DNA of 64,000 nt from Pseudomonas sp. Irchel s3h17. GTDB lineage: Bacteria > Pseudomonadota > Gammaproteobacteria > Pseudomonadales > Pseudomonadaceae. The position numbers and the translations under genes are program-made. A model generated the notes under the pieces. It was given only the letters and a program-made list of their open reading frames with translations, did no database searches and was not told where the DNA came from. Each line of letters opens with the position of its first letter. Positions within the stretch are counted from its first letter, which is position 1. Below, in pieces: positions 34,338 to 43,300 of the stretch. The stretch is taken from assembly GCF_900187505.1 (NCBI RefSeq), contig NZ_FYDL01000006.1:124001-188000 (forward strand), read 5' to 3'.

Positions 34338-35540
34338 ATGCCTACCCCATCGGCCACCTCCGATGCGCCGCTAACCGACTCAGCCTTCGACCTGCGCCCG
34401 CTGATGTTCGCCAACATGGCCTGCACCATGGCGATGATGGCGTTCGTTTCGCTGATCGGCCCCATCTCGCGGATACTCGGGCTGGCCACCTGGCAAGCCG
34501 GCGCGGCGGTGACCGTGTCCGGGGTGCTGTGGATGGTCCTGGCCCGGCCGTGGGGCCAGCTCAGCGATCGCCTGGGCCGTCGCCATATCCTGTTGCTCGG
34601 CACCGCCGGGTTCACCCTCGCCTACTGGGCGCTGTGCCTGTTCATCGATGTTTCGCTGCGCCTGCTGCCCTCGGCGCTGCTGGGGTTCATCGGCTTGATG
34701 CTGGGGCGCGGCATCATCGGGGTGTTCTACGCGGCGATTCCGGTGGGTGGCAATGCACTGATCGCCGACAACGTCGAACCTCAGCACCGAGGTCGCTCCA
34801 TGGCCGCGCTGGGGGCGGCCAACGCCTGCGGGCTGGTGATGGGACCGGCCATTGCCGCGCTGCTGTCACGCTACAGCCTGAGCTTGCCGTTCTACGCCAT
34901 GGCGCTGCTGCCACTGCTGGCCTTTCTGGTCCTGCGCTACAAGCTCAAGGGCCAGGAACTGCATCTCAAGCACGCGTCCCGCACCGTTCGCCTGAATGAT
35001 CCACGCCTGCGCCGGCCCATGGCGGTGGCGTTTGTCGCGATGCTCTGCGTGTCGATCGCCCAGATCACCGTGGGCTTCTACGCCATCGACAAGCTGGGCA
35101 TGGGGCCGGCCGATGCCGCACAAACCGCCGGCATCGCCCTGACCATGGTCGGCCTGGCGTTGATTTGCTCGCAGTTGATCGTGCGCCGGCTGGACTGGTC
35201 GCCCCTGCGCTTGATCCGCGTGGGGTCGGTGATTGCCGGCACTGGATTTGCCGGCAGCATGTTCGCCGACACAGCCTGGGGATTATGGCTGTGCTTCTTC
35301 GTTTCGGCCGGCGGCATGGGCTGGATATTTCCGTCCTTCGCCGCCCTGGCCGCCAATGCGGTGGACGCCTCGGAACAAGGCGCCACGGCCGGCAGCATCG
35401 GTGCCGCCCAAGGGTTTGGCGTGGTGATCGGTCCCCTGGCGGGCACCTTGATCTATGCCCTGGAGCCACGCCTGCCCTATCTGGTGGCCGCGGGGTTGTT
35501 GCTGCTGGTCGCCGTGTGGCCCGCCAGCAAACCCCGCTGA
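34338..35540 (+). CDS. MFS transporter, drug/metabolite efflux type
   Basis: A 400-residue 12-helix major facilitator. The loop 2-3 signature is seen as GQLSDRLGRRHILL, and an antiporter-like motif C-like region as ALGAANACGLVMGPAIA. The N-terminal 20 residues are polar and cytoplasmic. The substrate is not identifiable. It lies between the ybiT terminator and the convergent pssA gene and is presumably monocistronic. AT-rich sequence upstream (34250-34280) may hold its promoter. Confidence 0.85.
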   Translation: MPTPSATSDAPLTDSAFDLRPLMFANMACTMAMMAFVSLIGPISRILGLATWQAGAAVTVSGVLWMVLARPWGQLSDRLGRRHILLLGTAGFTLAYWALCLFIDVSLRLLPSALLGFIGLMLGRGIIGVFYAAIPVGGNALIADNVEPQHRGRSMAALGAANACGLVMGPAIAALLSRYSLSLPFYAMALLPLLAFLVLRYKLKGQELHLKHASRTVRLNDPRLRRPMAVAFVAMLCVSIAQITVGFYAIDKLGMGPADAAQTAGIALTMVGLALICSQLIVRRLDWSPLRLIRVGSVIAGTGFAGSMFADTAWGLWLCFFVSAGGMGWIFPSFAALAANAVDASEQGATAGSIGAAQGFGVVIGPLAGTLIYALEPRLPYLVAAGLLLLVAVWPASKPR

Positions 35541-35543
35541 TCC

Positions 35544-36887
35544 TTAAAGGATACGGTAAAGCAGGCGCTCGATGCGTACCCGGCTGACTCGCCGCAGAAA
35601 CTTGCTCACCGCCGGGGGATACTCCGGCAGCGTCTCCAGGTGCTGATAGTTTTCGATACGGCGGGTGTGGCGGAAAATCTCTGCCAGCTCGCCGCGCCGG
35701 GGCTCGCTCAACTCACCCTTGGGATCGTCGATCAGCAACGCGTTTTCCAGGTCCAGGCGGAACGCGCGCGGATTCAGGTTGTTACCCGTCAACAGGGTGT
35801 AGCGCTCGTCGACCCACATGCCCTTGAGGTGGTAGGTGTTTTCACCGTCGCGCCACAGATGCAAGTTGAGCGCACCGCTGTCGATTTCGCGCTGATGACG
35901 TTTGGCGAAACGCCGCAGGCTGATCTCGTAGAGATACGGCAATGCCGCGATCACCTTGAATGGTTCGCTCGGCGGGATGTAGAAGTCGTTGGCAGTCTTG
36001 TCGCCAACGATGATGTCGACCTTCACCCCACGCGCCAGCGCCCGGTTGATTTCCCGGGTCACCGGCAAGGGCAGGTTGAAATACGGCGTGCAGATCGTCA
36101 GTTGATACCGGGCACTGGCGATCAACTCGCAGATCACCCGGCTCAATGGGTTGTTCTTGCCGACCCCGAGCAACGGGCTGACGGACAGTTCGTCCTTGTT
36201 CAATACACCCTGGGCAGTGTCGTAGGTCGCGTGCTTGAGGCGACTGCGCAAGTCGCCGATATCGTTGCGCAGGCTGCGCGTGGTCGGCAGGTCGGGCACG
36301 TCCAACCGATGCACGGCCCTGGAGGCGATCAGGCCATGTTGCACCAGGTGCTGCATGGAGTCGGCCAGCGCCTGGTTGCGCAGCAGGTGATAACGGTCGA
36401 AACGGTACTTGTCGAACTTGTGCAGGTAGACGTTATTCAGGCTGGCGCCGCTGTAGATCACGCAGTCGTCGATCACAAAGCCCTTGAGGTGCAACACACC
36501 GAACAGCTCGCGGGTCTGCACCGGTACGCCATACACCGGCACTTCACTGCTGTGCTCGCGGGTTTGCTGCTGGTACCAGGCCGAGTTCCCCGGCTGCTTG
36601 CCGGCACCGATCAAACCCCGTTGTGCCCGCAACCAGTCGACCACCACCACCACGTCCAATTCCGGGCGGGCAGCTTTGGCCGCGTGCAAGGCATCAAGGA
36701 TTTCCTGGCCGGCTTCATCGTGTTGCAGGTAAAGCGCAACGATGTAGATACGATGGGTCGCCTGGGCGATCTGCTCCAGCAGGCACCGACGGAACTCGGC
36801 CGCGCCGTTGAGAATGGAGACGGCATCGGCGGCCAGCGGAAAACTGCGCAGTCTGGGCAACAGGGAGCGTTTGAAAAGCGACGGCAT
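35544..36887 (-). CDS. pssA: CDP-diacylglycerol--serine O-phosphatidyltransferase
   Basis: A 447-residue, PLD-superfamily enzyme of the E. coli type that makes phosphatidylserine, the precursor of phosphatidylethanolamine. Two HxK motifs are present (LHLKGFVIDD near residue 132 and YHLKGMWVDE near 357), each followed by conserved Asp/Asn as expected. There is no membrane span; the type is peripherally membrane bound. It is convergent with the MFS gene (3 bases between stops) and divergent from the TetR gene. Confidence 0.95.
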   Translation of the reverse strand: MPSLFKRSLLPRLRSFPLAADAVSILNGAAEFRRCLLEQIAQATHRIYIVALYLQHDEAGQEILDALHAAKAARPELDVVVVVDWLRAQRGLIGAGKQPGNSAWYQQQTREHSSEVPVYGVPVQTRELFGVLHLKGFVIDDCVIYSGASLNNVYLHKFDKYRFDRYHLLRNQALADSMQHLVQHGLIASRAVHRLDVPDLPTTRSLRNDIGDLRSRLKHATYDTAQGVLNKDELSVSPLLGVGKNNPLSRVICELIASARYQLTICTPYFNLPLPVTREINRALARGVKVDIIVGDKTANDFYIPPSEPFKVIAALPYLYEISLRRFAKRHQREIDSGALNLHLWRDGENTYHLKGMWVDERYTLLTGNNLNPRAFRLDLENALLIDDPKGELSEPRRGELAEIFRHTRRIENYQHLETLPEYPPAVSKFLRRVSRVRIERLLYRIL

Positions 36888-36990
36888 AGGGCTCGCAAAT
36901 GGGTCTAATCCGAAGAACCCGTGAGCTTACACCATGTGCGACGAACGGGCTTGCTCCCGTGGCCCGGATAGACGCCGAAATTACGCAAAA

Positions 36991-37008
36991 TGTGATATTC
37001 GATTCACA
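36991..37008. promoter_or_regulatory. Possible palindromic operator upstream of the TetR gene
   Basis: TGTGA and TCACA are separated by 8 bases, within a near-symmetric AT-rich core, about 120 bases before the tetR-like start. The spacing is 2 longer than the CRP/Vfr consensus, so autorepression by the TetR protein is at least as likely. Confidence 0.3.
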
Positions 37009-37125
37009 GCACCGCCCGCTCTCAAGCCCCGTCTTGCAGACTCGCGGAGGCCTCCATCCCGCGCCACCATCGACACTTTTAGAATTTATCTTGACCAAGG
37101 AGAACGATCATTCTACTTTCGCAAC

Positions 37126-37689
37126 ATGAACGAGATAACTAGCCACGACACACGCGACATCATTCTGGACGTCACCGAAAAGTTGATCTACAAAAGTGGC
37201 ATCGCCGCCACGGGCATGGATCTTCTGGTGAAAACCGCCGGTGTTTCCAGAAAAAGTATCTACCGCTACTTCGCCAACAAGGACGAGCTGGTCGTCGCCG
37301 CCCTGCTACGCCGTGATGAGCGCTGGATGCACGGGTTCATCCGGCAAGTGAACCGGGCCCCAACCCCGGGACTGCGCTTGCTCAACCTGTTCAGCGTGCT
37401 GAAGGACTGGTTTGCCAGTGACGGTTTTCGTGGCTGCGCCTTCATCAATACCAGCGGTGAAACTGGCGACCCGCAGGATCCGGTACGTCTCGTGGCGAAG
37501 GCACACAAACAGAAACTGCTCGCCTACCTGGGCGAGCTGTGCACCGAACATGGCGTACAGGATCCGCAGGCCATGGCCCCGCAGCTGCTGATTCTGATCG
37601 ATGGTGCCATTACCGTTGCGCTTGTCATGGGGGATCACAGTGCTGCCGATAATGCGCAATGCATGGCGCGAAAGTTATTGGACCTGTGA
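37126..37689 (+). CDS. TetR/AcrR-family transcriptional regulator
   Basis: A 187-residue repressor. The N-terminal helix-turn-helix (about 8-55) is canonical, with GIAATGMDLLVKTAGVSRKSIYRYFANKDEL; the rest is a helical ligand domain with a Cys in FRGCAFINTS. This GCAF(I/L) motif is common in TetR proteins that control stress or detoxification genes. The ATG at 37126 has no near ribosome-binding site; AGGAGA lies 22 bases upstream. The DUF1348 gene follows after 56 bases and is the likely target or operon partner. Confidence 0.88.
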   Translation: MNEITSHDTRDIILDVTEKLIYKSGIAATGMDLLVKTAGVSRKSIYRYFANKDELVVAALLRRDERWMHGFIRQVNRAPTPGLRLLNLFSVLKDWFASDGFRGCAFINTSGETGDPQDPVRLVAKAHKQKLLAYLGELCTEHGVQDPQAMAPQLLILIDGAITVALVMGDHSAADNAQCMARKLLDL

Positions 37690-37745
37690 CACTTCAAACA
37701 AGAGCAACTTGCCGTTTGAACATCCACCTCCCCCGGAGACTTTAA

Positions 37746-38225
37746 ATGTCATCTGATGCCCAAGTTCGCCCTCCCTTGCCGCCATTCACTCGCCAATCGG
37801 CCATTGAAAAGATCCGCCTGGCCGAAGACGGCTGGAACTCTCGGGACCCACAGCGGGTTTCACTGGCCTATACCCTGGACACAAAGTGGCGTAACCGCGC
37901 CGAGTTCGCCAACAACCGCGAAGAGGCCAAGGGCTTCCTCACCCGCAAATGGGCGAGGGAACTGGAATACCGATTGATCAAGGAACTCTGGGCCTTCACC
38001 GGCAACCGCATCGCAGTGCGTTACGCCTATGAATGGCACGACGACTCCGGCAACTGGTATCGCTCATACGGCAATGAAAACTGGGAGTTCGACGAACATG
38101 GACTGATGTCCAACCGTCACGCCTGCATCAACGATCTGCCCATCCAGGAATGCGAGCGCAAGTTCCACTGGCCCCTGGGCCGGCGCCCGGATGACCATCC
38201 TGGATTGACCGAACTGGGCCTCTAG
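37746..38225 (+). CDS. DUF1348/SnoaL-like (NTF2-fold) protein
   Basis: A 159-residue protein matching the DUF1348 family: an NTF2-like cone fold with [16 protein letters not shown] near residue 30, the WRNR pair, then [29 protein letters not shown] and a Trp-rich C-terminus. Family members have no established enzyme activity. They are often found next to TetR genes that regulate them, as here. GGAGA precedes the ATG. Confidence 0.88.
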   Translation: MSSDAQVRPPLPPFTRQSAIEKIRLAEDGWNSRDPQRVSLAYTLDTKWRNRAEFANNREEAKGFLTRKWARELEYRLIKELWAFTGNRIAVRYAYEWHDDSGNWYRSYGNENWEFDEHGLMSNRHACINDLPIQECERKFHWPLGRRPDDHPGLTELGL

Positions 38226-38380
38226 GCCCCCCGGGGTGCAGGCCCGCGCCCGATACCTGTACCGGTCCGCCCGGCGCGGGATTGGGTTACGCCCCTGGGC
38301 TCGCAGTTTTCGGATAGCGCGGCCCGCCAGGGCCGCGCACCCTATTGCCCCTTCAGTCAAAATCCATGGGTCATTCAGTG

Positions 38381-39055
38381 ATGCGCTTCTCCCGCCTGTT
38401 TGCAGCGGTACTTCTTGTCGGCATGGCCGGTTGCACCACCATGCCGGCCCCTGAAACACGGCATTCCGGTTTTCTGAATGACTACAGCCGCCTGACCAAG
38501 GATCCGCAATGGCCCCAGAGCGAGTACTGGGTCAAGCCGTCGCTTGAGATCAAGCAGTCCTACCAGAAACGGATTTACCTGGAGTCGCCGCGCCTTTACG
38601 TCACCGGCAAAGACCTTGACCAGACCATGAAAAGTCCAGCCGACACGGCTGCGATGCTCAACTACCTGAAGCAGGCGATTCTCTACCAGTTCCTGACCTC
38701 GGGCTATGAAGTCACCACCCGGCCCGAGCCCGATACGCTCCTGCTGCGCACAGCCATCACCGGCAGCGAACGGACGCCGCGCGACCCGTCCACTCCCGAG
38801 TACCTCCCTATTGGCATGGTGGTGGGTGGTGTGATGCAACTGACCGGCACTCGAGACGAAAGCCTGCGCATCTACTTTGAAAGTGAAATGCGCGACGCAA
38901 CATCGGGCGAACTGCTGGCGCAATCCGTCAGCGCCACCACGGGCAACGAACTCTCCCCGTCTGCCACGGCCAAGGTAGAAGACAGCTACCCGGCCCTTGA
39001 TGCCTGGGCCAGACAGTTGCGCGAACGGGCCGACAAGGCCTTCGCCCAGCCGTGA
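38381..39055 (+). CDS. DUF3313-like lipoprotein
   Basis: A 224-residue lipoprotein. The short signal peptide ends in a lipobox (VGMAGC, Cys18). The mature part has the SGFLNDYSRL start and conserved YWVKPSLEIKQSYQKRIYLESP seen in DUF3313 lipoproteins, then a mixed alpha/beta domain. Function is unknown. The ATG at 38366 would add 5 residues; neither start has a strong ribosome-binding site. It is probably monocistronic. Confidence 0.75.
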   Translation: MRFSRLFAAVLLVGMAGCTTMPAPETRHSGFLNDYSRLTKDPQWPQSEYWVKPSLEIKQSYQKRIYLESPRLYVTGKDLDQTMKSPADTAAMLNYLKQAILYQFLTSGYEVTTRPEPDTLLLRTAITGSERTPRDPSTPEYLPIGMVVGGVMQLTGTRDESLRIYFESEMRDATSGELLAQSVSATTGNELSPSATAKVEDSYPALDAWARQLRERADKAFAQP

Positions 39056-39376
39056 GCGACACAGGTGCGACAGCGGGCACCAGGCCCGCTTCGCCACCTG
39101 GAAAACAGCACCACCCACACCCTCGCCCCTGGTGCTCAAGACACCCGCCAATCTGACGCCCAGGTAGATCGGCCATCGAGCTGCATCGACCTGGCGACAC
39201 CTGGAAACGTCCCGGATGATCCCGCCCGTCAGCCCCGACAAGGATTTGGCGCTATCGTCAGCGCCGCTTGCCTGATAAAATTAGGAGTTACCTTCCCACG
39301 TCTGCATGCTGCGCCCCCCGCCTGAGCAAAACGATCCTGGCACAAAGACTGAACATATCCGAATGGAGAATTAACC
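39056..39376. other. Intergenic region with inverted repeat before the ToxR-like gene
   Basis: About 320 bases. GGCGCT and AGCGCC form a perfect 6-bp inverted repeat at 39248-39265, followed by TAAAAT at about 39275, which could be a -10. No clear -35 at 17 bases. The repeat could be the regulator's own operator. Confidence 0.35.
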
Positions 39377-40216
39377 ATGAGCTACTCTTTTAAGTTGAAA
39401 AATGGCTCGATCGCCATTTTCGACCCAGAGAACTCACTGCTATCCATCACGACGCCGCTCGGAGAGGTTCAAGACACCACACTGGGCAGAGCAGAATCAC
39501 GTCTTTTAGCGTTGCTATTGGCAGAACCCGGCGTTACCAAGACCCGCGATGAAATTGTCGAATACACCTGGAATGATCGGGTCGTCGCGTCCGGCAGTTT
39601 GAACCAGGCCATCTTTTCCCTGAGAAACAGCCTTAACGACAGTCGCGATCACGAGATTGTGATGACCATCCCCCGGCGTGGTTATCGCTTCAATCAAAAT
39701 CATGTCATCGACCCACAGGCCGAGCTGGCGACGCCACCTGAGAGCGAACAACTTGTCCCTGCGGATGAAATCGAAGCGGACTCGACCGTAGCGCCTTCAA
39801 TCGATGACACCCCCGCTACCCCGGCAGCACCTGAGCAACCAAGACCCGGGTTTATTATCAATAAACTCTTTATCGGTTATGCCGCGACCGTTGCCCTGTG
39901 CGTGGCCACCCTGATGCACCTGGGCTTTCCATTCAACCGGCCCGAAATCAAAGTCGTCAATACGCAACTCCACAACATCACTTTGAACACTGTCGGCAAC
40001 AGCCTCGACGAAGCCCGGGCACTCGGTGACGCCGTGGCCAAACAACTCGAGAAGTCACCGGCCAGCTTGAAGGGACAGATCTGGCTCAGCCAGTCCAAGT
40101 CAAATTACACACTGGCTTGCATCCGTGCGGATCAAAGCACCCACAACTATCAATTCAACAGCCAACAAAAAGAACTTCCCGCCATGATCCAACAGTGCCT
40201 GGAGACAGCGCTATGA
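39377..40216 (+). CDS. ToxR/CadC-like membrane-anchored transcriptional regulator
   Basis: A 279-residue regulator in ToxR order. The OmpR-type winged helix at the N-terminus (about 1-112) includes WNDRVVASGSLNQAIFSLRNSL and the terminal IPRRGYRF. A Pro/Glu/Ala-rich linker (about 115-158) leads to a single membrane helix (about 164-183) and a 95-residue periplasmic domain with two cysteines. It would bind DNA while anchored in the inner membrane and respond to a periplasmic cue. The next gene overlaps its stop by 4 bases (ATGA) and encodes a ToxS-like partner. Confidence 0.88.
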   Translation: MSYSFKLKNGSIAIFDPENSLLSITTPLGEVQDTTLGRAESRLLALLLAEPGVTKTRDEIVEYTWNDRVVASGSLNQAIFSLRNSLNDSRDHEIVMTIPRRGYRFNQNHVIDPQAELATPPESEQLVPADEIEADSTVAPSIDDTPATPAAPEQPRPGFIINKLFIGYAATVALCVATLMHLGFPFNRPEIKVVNTQLHNITLNTVGNSLDEARALGDAVAKQLEKSPASLKGQIWLSQSKSNYTLACIRADQSTHNYQFNSQQKELPAMIQQCLETAL

Positions 40217-40695
40217 GCCTGCTGAAAAAACCGGCCACTCAATGGGTAGTGTTAGGGCTGATCAATGCCGCCTGTATTTTCGCGTTAGTCTCTCCGCCCA
40301 TCGCTTTCAAGAAAAACGTTGGCTACCACACCAACAGCCATCAATGGCTTGAAGACCAGAACCAACTGAACACTGAAGAGTATCTCACCATAGGCGAGGA
40401 TCGGCTCACCCTGTCCGCCATCGAAAGCCTGAATGGAAAACTGCGTAATGCAACGGTGTCCGCCGACATCATCCGTTCGAACCAGAGCAACATAGAAATT
40501 AAAATAGCCAGCACTAAACTGAGCCAGGACAGCGAACTCTTTGCCATCGACAAAATGCCCGACCTGTTTTTCAGGCGCCAGTACATTGGCCAGGAAGGCT
40601 CTACCCTGAACTACAGCTTTCTGCCGACCGCCGACGCAAACACCGTCTGCTTCTATATCCACGAATTCGGTCGCCTGCGCTGCATGAATAACTGA
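40213..40695 (+). CDS. ToxS-like membrane partner of the ToxR-like regulator
   Basis: A 160-residue protein with one N-terminal membrane helix (about 11-30) and a periplasmic domain of about 125 residues ending with two cysteines (CFYIHEFGRLRC). Size, topology and the 4-base overlap with the regulator gene resemble ToxS, which stabilises ToxR in Vibrio. Sequence similarity to ToxS proper cannot be judged, so the role is inferred from gene order and topology. Confidence 0.65.
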   Translation: MSLLKKPATQWVVLGLINAACIFALVSPPIAFKKNVGYHTNSHQWLEDQNQLNTEEYLTIGEDRLTLSAIESLNGKLRNATVSADIIRSNQSNIEIKIASTKLSQDSELFAIDKMPDLFFRRQYIGQEGSTLNYSFLPTADANTVCFYIHEFGRLRCMNN

Positions 40696-40702
40696 CCGCC
40701 AA

Positions 40703-40759
40703 CGCCTGGCACCGCCATTTCCAAGGTGACACGTCGCCGAAAAATGGCCTTGCCAGGCG
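40703..40759. repeat. Large imperfect palindrome between the ToxS-like and EAL genes
   Basis: CGCCTGGCA (40703-40711) pairs with TGCCAGGCG (40751-40759), and inside it GCCATTT (40714-40720) pairs with AAATGGC (40742-40748), around a 21-base loop. The 16 paired bases make a stable hairpin. There is no T-run on the plus strand, so it is not a standard terminator. Confidence 0.7.
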
Positions 40760-40859
40760 CGTCATCGTCACGCCATCTCCCGCAAAATAACGATTAATAA
40801 TTTCCCTTCGCCCCACCCCCGCATCACCCTGACTTATCTCTGTCAGCAGGTGAATAAGC

Positions 40860-40967
40860 ATGCGCCTCCTTCTTCAGTTAAACACTCTGCCGCTCAAGCA
40901 AAAGATACTGCTGTGTGCCCTCGCCTATATCAGCGGCATCGCGCTGGGATTTGTGATTGATCCCTGA
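40860..40967 (+). CDS. 35-residue predicted membrane peptide
   Basis: An ATG with AGGTGA six bases upstream opens a 35-codon frame. It encodes a basic start (LNTLPLKQK) and one hydrophobic helix (about residues 16-33). It lies between the palindrome and the EAL gene and overlaps the most upstream TTG of that gene. It could be a small regulator of the neighbouring membrane proteins, or a translational leader. Confidence 0.5.
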   Translation: MRLLLQLNTLPLKQKILLCALAYISGIALGFVIDP

Positions 40968-41022
40968 TGCGCCGTGCACCGCCGCCCACTTCCTGCACAA
41001 GAAACCATTTGCCGAGGGTCGC

Positions 41023-42594
41023 TTGAAAAGCTCACTTCGAAGATCAACGCTGGTGTTATCCGGATCGATTGCAATGGGATGGCTCGCCTGGCTTGCTGCC
41101 GGAACGATTGCGGAGCGGCGTATCGCGCAACAGTTTAATAACGTGCATGAAAAGGTGAGCACTGCGCTCATTGAACCACGCAGGCAACTCGACGATGTAT
41201 TCGCCAGCCTTGAGTCTTTCGAGCGTTCAATCCCGGATTGCTCCAGCGAACTGTATTCAATGCTTGCCGAGAAGGTCGAAGAGAACCGATATATCTATCA
41301 GGCCGCCGTCAAACTTCAGAACCGGAAAGTCTGCTCATCTTACGGTCGAAAACTGCTCTCCCCCTTGCAAGGTGATGAGCGCGGCTATCCAGCCGCCGAT
41401 GGCCACACCAATTGGTTCCACCCTGATTTCAACAAGTCCGCGGACACTGACTTTATTATCGTCTCGGATTCATCGATTTACGTCTGGCTCAACAAAGCGA
41501 TTCTCCTGAAAAGCCTGGGCATCCCGCCAGGCGTCCAGTTGGACCTGATAGACGCAAACGACAAGGAATCCGTTGTTTCCTCCCATCGGCGGTCCCTGAC
41601 CCTTGAGCAACCGCCGGGCATTGGACAACTCACGGTCTCGGCCGACCGGGTCTTTATGGCATATGCCAACAGCCGCAATGCACTGGTACCGGTCATCTCA
41701 CTCCCCGCCAGCCACTTGAGTAGCTTGAAGATGAATGTATTTATCGCGCTGATCCTCGTCGGCGCCGCACTGCTCGGTGCCGCGCTGTATATCGCCCGAC
41801 GCACGCATCAGCACTACAGCTCTACCGCGGTAAAACTGCGGCGGGCCTTGCGAGACGGTGAACTGCAGGTCAACTACCAGCCTATCGTTGATATGCGAAC
41901 CGGTTGCCTGGTCGGCGCAGAAGCGCTGTCACGCTGGAAACTCGACGATGTCAGTATTTCGCCGGAAGTGTTCATTGGCGCCGCCGAGAAGTCCGATCTG
42001 ATTTGCGAACTCACACGCTACGTCATTCAGCGCATTGCCGAGGATTACAGCACCTACCTTTGGGCCTGCAAGAATTTCTACATCACCATCAATGTTTCCG
42101 CCCGCGACATCCTCGACGAAACCTTTCCGGACTTTGTCGCCGAGGTTCTGGCCCTGCACGATATCCCGGCATCCAACATTGCCTTCGAAGTCACCGAAAG
42201 CACCCTGTTCGAGCAGACCATAGCCGCCGCACAACTGCAGCGCCTGCGAGCGTGTGGGCATCGGATTGCCATCGATGACTTCGGTACCGGCTACTCCAAC
42301 CTCTCCCTGATCCATTCACTGCCCATCGACATCCTGAAGATCGATCGCTCATTCATTGAAGGCGAGAAAGTCGCAGCGGTGGATGCACTCTGGCAACACA
42401 TCGTCAACATCGCCCGGGACCTGAATTTCCAGGTCGTCGCCGAAGGTGTGGAAACCCCGGAGCAAGTGCAGCACCTGACATCCGGCGGCGTCCGGTTTGC
42501 CCAAGGCTGGCTGTACTCCAGGGACGTAACACCTGAAGCGCTGGCCAAACTGTATTTTTCGATTTCAAGCGAAGAACAAACCCTGTGCGGGTGA
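41023..42594 (+). CDS. CSS-motif EAL phosphodiesterase (membrane-bound)
   Basis: About 523 residues. A membrane helix near the N-terminus, a periplasmic CSS-motif domain (CSSELY near the start and a second CSS in KVCSSYG) and a second membrane helix (about 232-252) precede an EAL domain. The EAL domain is complete: GAEALSRW, NVSARDI, FEVTES, IDDFGTGYSN, KIDRSF, AEGVET. In E. coli relatives, the periplasmic cysteines form a disulfide that controls proteolysis and c-di-GMP hydrolysis. Start choice is uncertain: TTG at 41023 has GAGGG upstream, whereas TTG at 40957 overlaps the 35-codon ORF. Behind a ToxRS-like pair, it may link periplasmic redox or envelope state to c-di-GMP. Confidence 0.85.
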   Translation: MKSSLRRSTLVLSGSIAMGWLAWLAAGTIAERRIAQQFNNVHEKVSTALIEPRRQLDDVFASLESFERSIPDCSSELYSMLAEKVEENRYIYQAAVKLQNRKVCSSYGRKLLSPLQGDERGYPAADGHTNWFHPDFNKSADTDFIIVSDSSIYVWLNKAILLKSLGIPPGVQLDLIDANDKESVVSSHRRSLTLEQPPGIGQLTVSADRVFMAYANSRNALVPVISLPASHLSSLKMNVFIALILVGAALLGAALYIARRTHQHYSSTAVKLRRALRDGELQVNYQPIVDMRTGCLVGAEALSRWKLDDVSISPEVFIGAAEKSDLICELTRYVIQRIAEDYSTYLWACKNFYITINVSARDILDETFPDFVAEVLALHDIPASNIAFEVTESTLFEQTIAAAQLQRLRACGHRIAIDDFGTGYSNLSLIHSLPIDILKIDRSFIEGEKVAAVDALWQHIVNIARDLNFQVVAEGVETPEQVQHLTSGGVRFAQGWLYSRDVTPEALAKLYFSISSEEQTLCG

Positions 42595-42726
42595 GCCTTG
42601 CGCTGGAAATACAGATTAATGACTTTGATCAATTGCAGCCCCTGCCAATGATCAGGCACCGAAACGACGTGCCACGGCACAACTTTTTGACTAACCGGAA
42701 ATCCCCGCACAAGGAATCCACCGCAC

Positions 42727-43233
42727 ATGCAATTCAGAAACCTAGCAATCGCCTCGCTGCTTTCCCTGCTGTCCTTTCAGGCAATGGCCGCTGGCGATGA
42801 CAAAGGACTGTACCTAGGCGCTGGTGTTACCAGCATTGAAACCGACGAGAGCGATCTGGATGGTGATGACAACAGCTACAAGGTGTTCGCCGGTTATCGT
42901 TTCAACGGCAACCTAGCGATCGAAGGGGCCTACGTCGACCTGGGTGAACTCGAGGATAACGACCGCAAGTTCGAGGGTAAATCGATGCAAGCGGCCGCCC
43001 ATCTCGGCTTTCCGATCGGCGACCGCATCCGCCTGTTCGGCAGTGTCGGTGCTCACGCATGGGATTCCGACGGCAACGTCGAAGACGATGACACCGGTGT
43101 TGACCTGACCTACGGTGCCGGCGTCGAGATGGACGTGTTTCGTAACATCGGCATCCGCGCCGAGTACGAAGTGCTGGAAGTGGGCGACCTGGACTTGAAC
43201 CAGACCACCGCTTCCGCCTACGTGCTGTTCTAA
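42727..43233 (+). CDS. Small outer membrane beta-barrel protein (OmpA/OmpX-like)
   Basis: A 168-residue precursor with a signal peptide (1-21, cleaving after AMA). Eight strand-like segments follow with the FAGYRFNGNLAIEGAYVDLG pattern, acidic turns (DESDLDGDD, NVEDDDTG) and a C-terminal Phe (SAYVLF), which is the BAM recognition signal. No OmpA-like peptidoglycan domain is present. Function is structural or adhesive by analogy. The palindromic sequence just after the stop (43246-43266) may serve as its terminator. Confidence 0.82.
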   Translation: MQFRNLAIASLLSLLSFQAMAAGDDKGLYLGAGVTSIETDESDLDGDDNSYKVFAGYRFNGNLAIEGAYVDLGELEDNDRKFEGKSMQAAAHLGFPIGDRIRLFGSVGAHAWDSDGNVEDDDTGVDLTYGAGVEMDVFRNIGIRAEYEVLEVGDLDLNQTTASAYVLF

Positions 43234-43245
43234 GGCACCTGTATC

Positions 43246-43266
43246 GAGCGGCCAGCCCGGCCGCTC
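43246..43266 (+). terminator. GC-rich hairpin after the beta-barrel gene
   Basis: GAGCGGCC and GGCCGCTC form an 8-bp stem with a 5-base loop, 13 bases after the stop codon. Only CTTG follows instead of a T-run, so termination would be weak. Confidence 0.45.
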
Positions 43267-43300
43267 CTTGCATCGAATGACCCGATGAGCCCCGAACCCC

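Noticed and set aside
36991..37008. CRP/Vfr binding site
   Set aside because: Half-sites match but the spacer is 8 rather than 6 bases; listed only as a possible operator.
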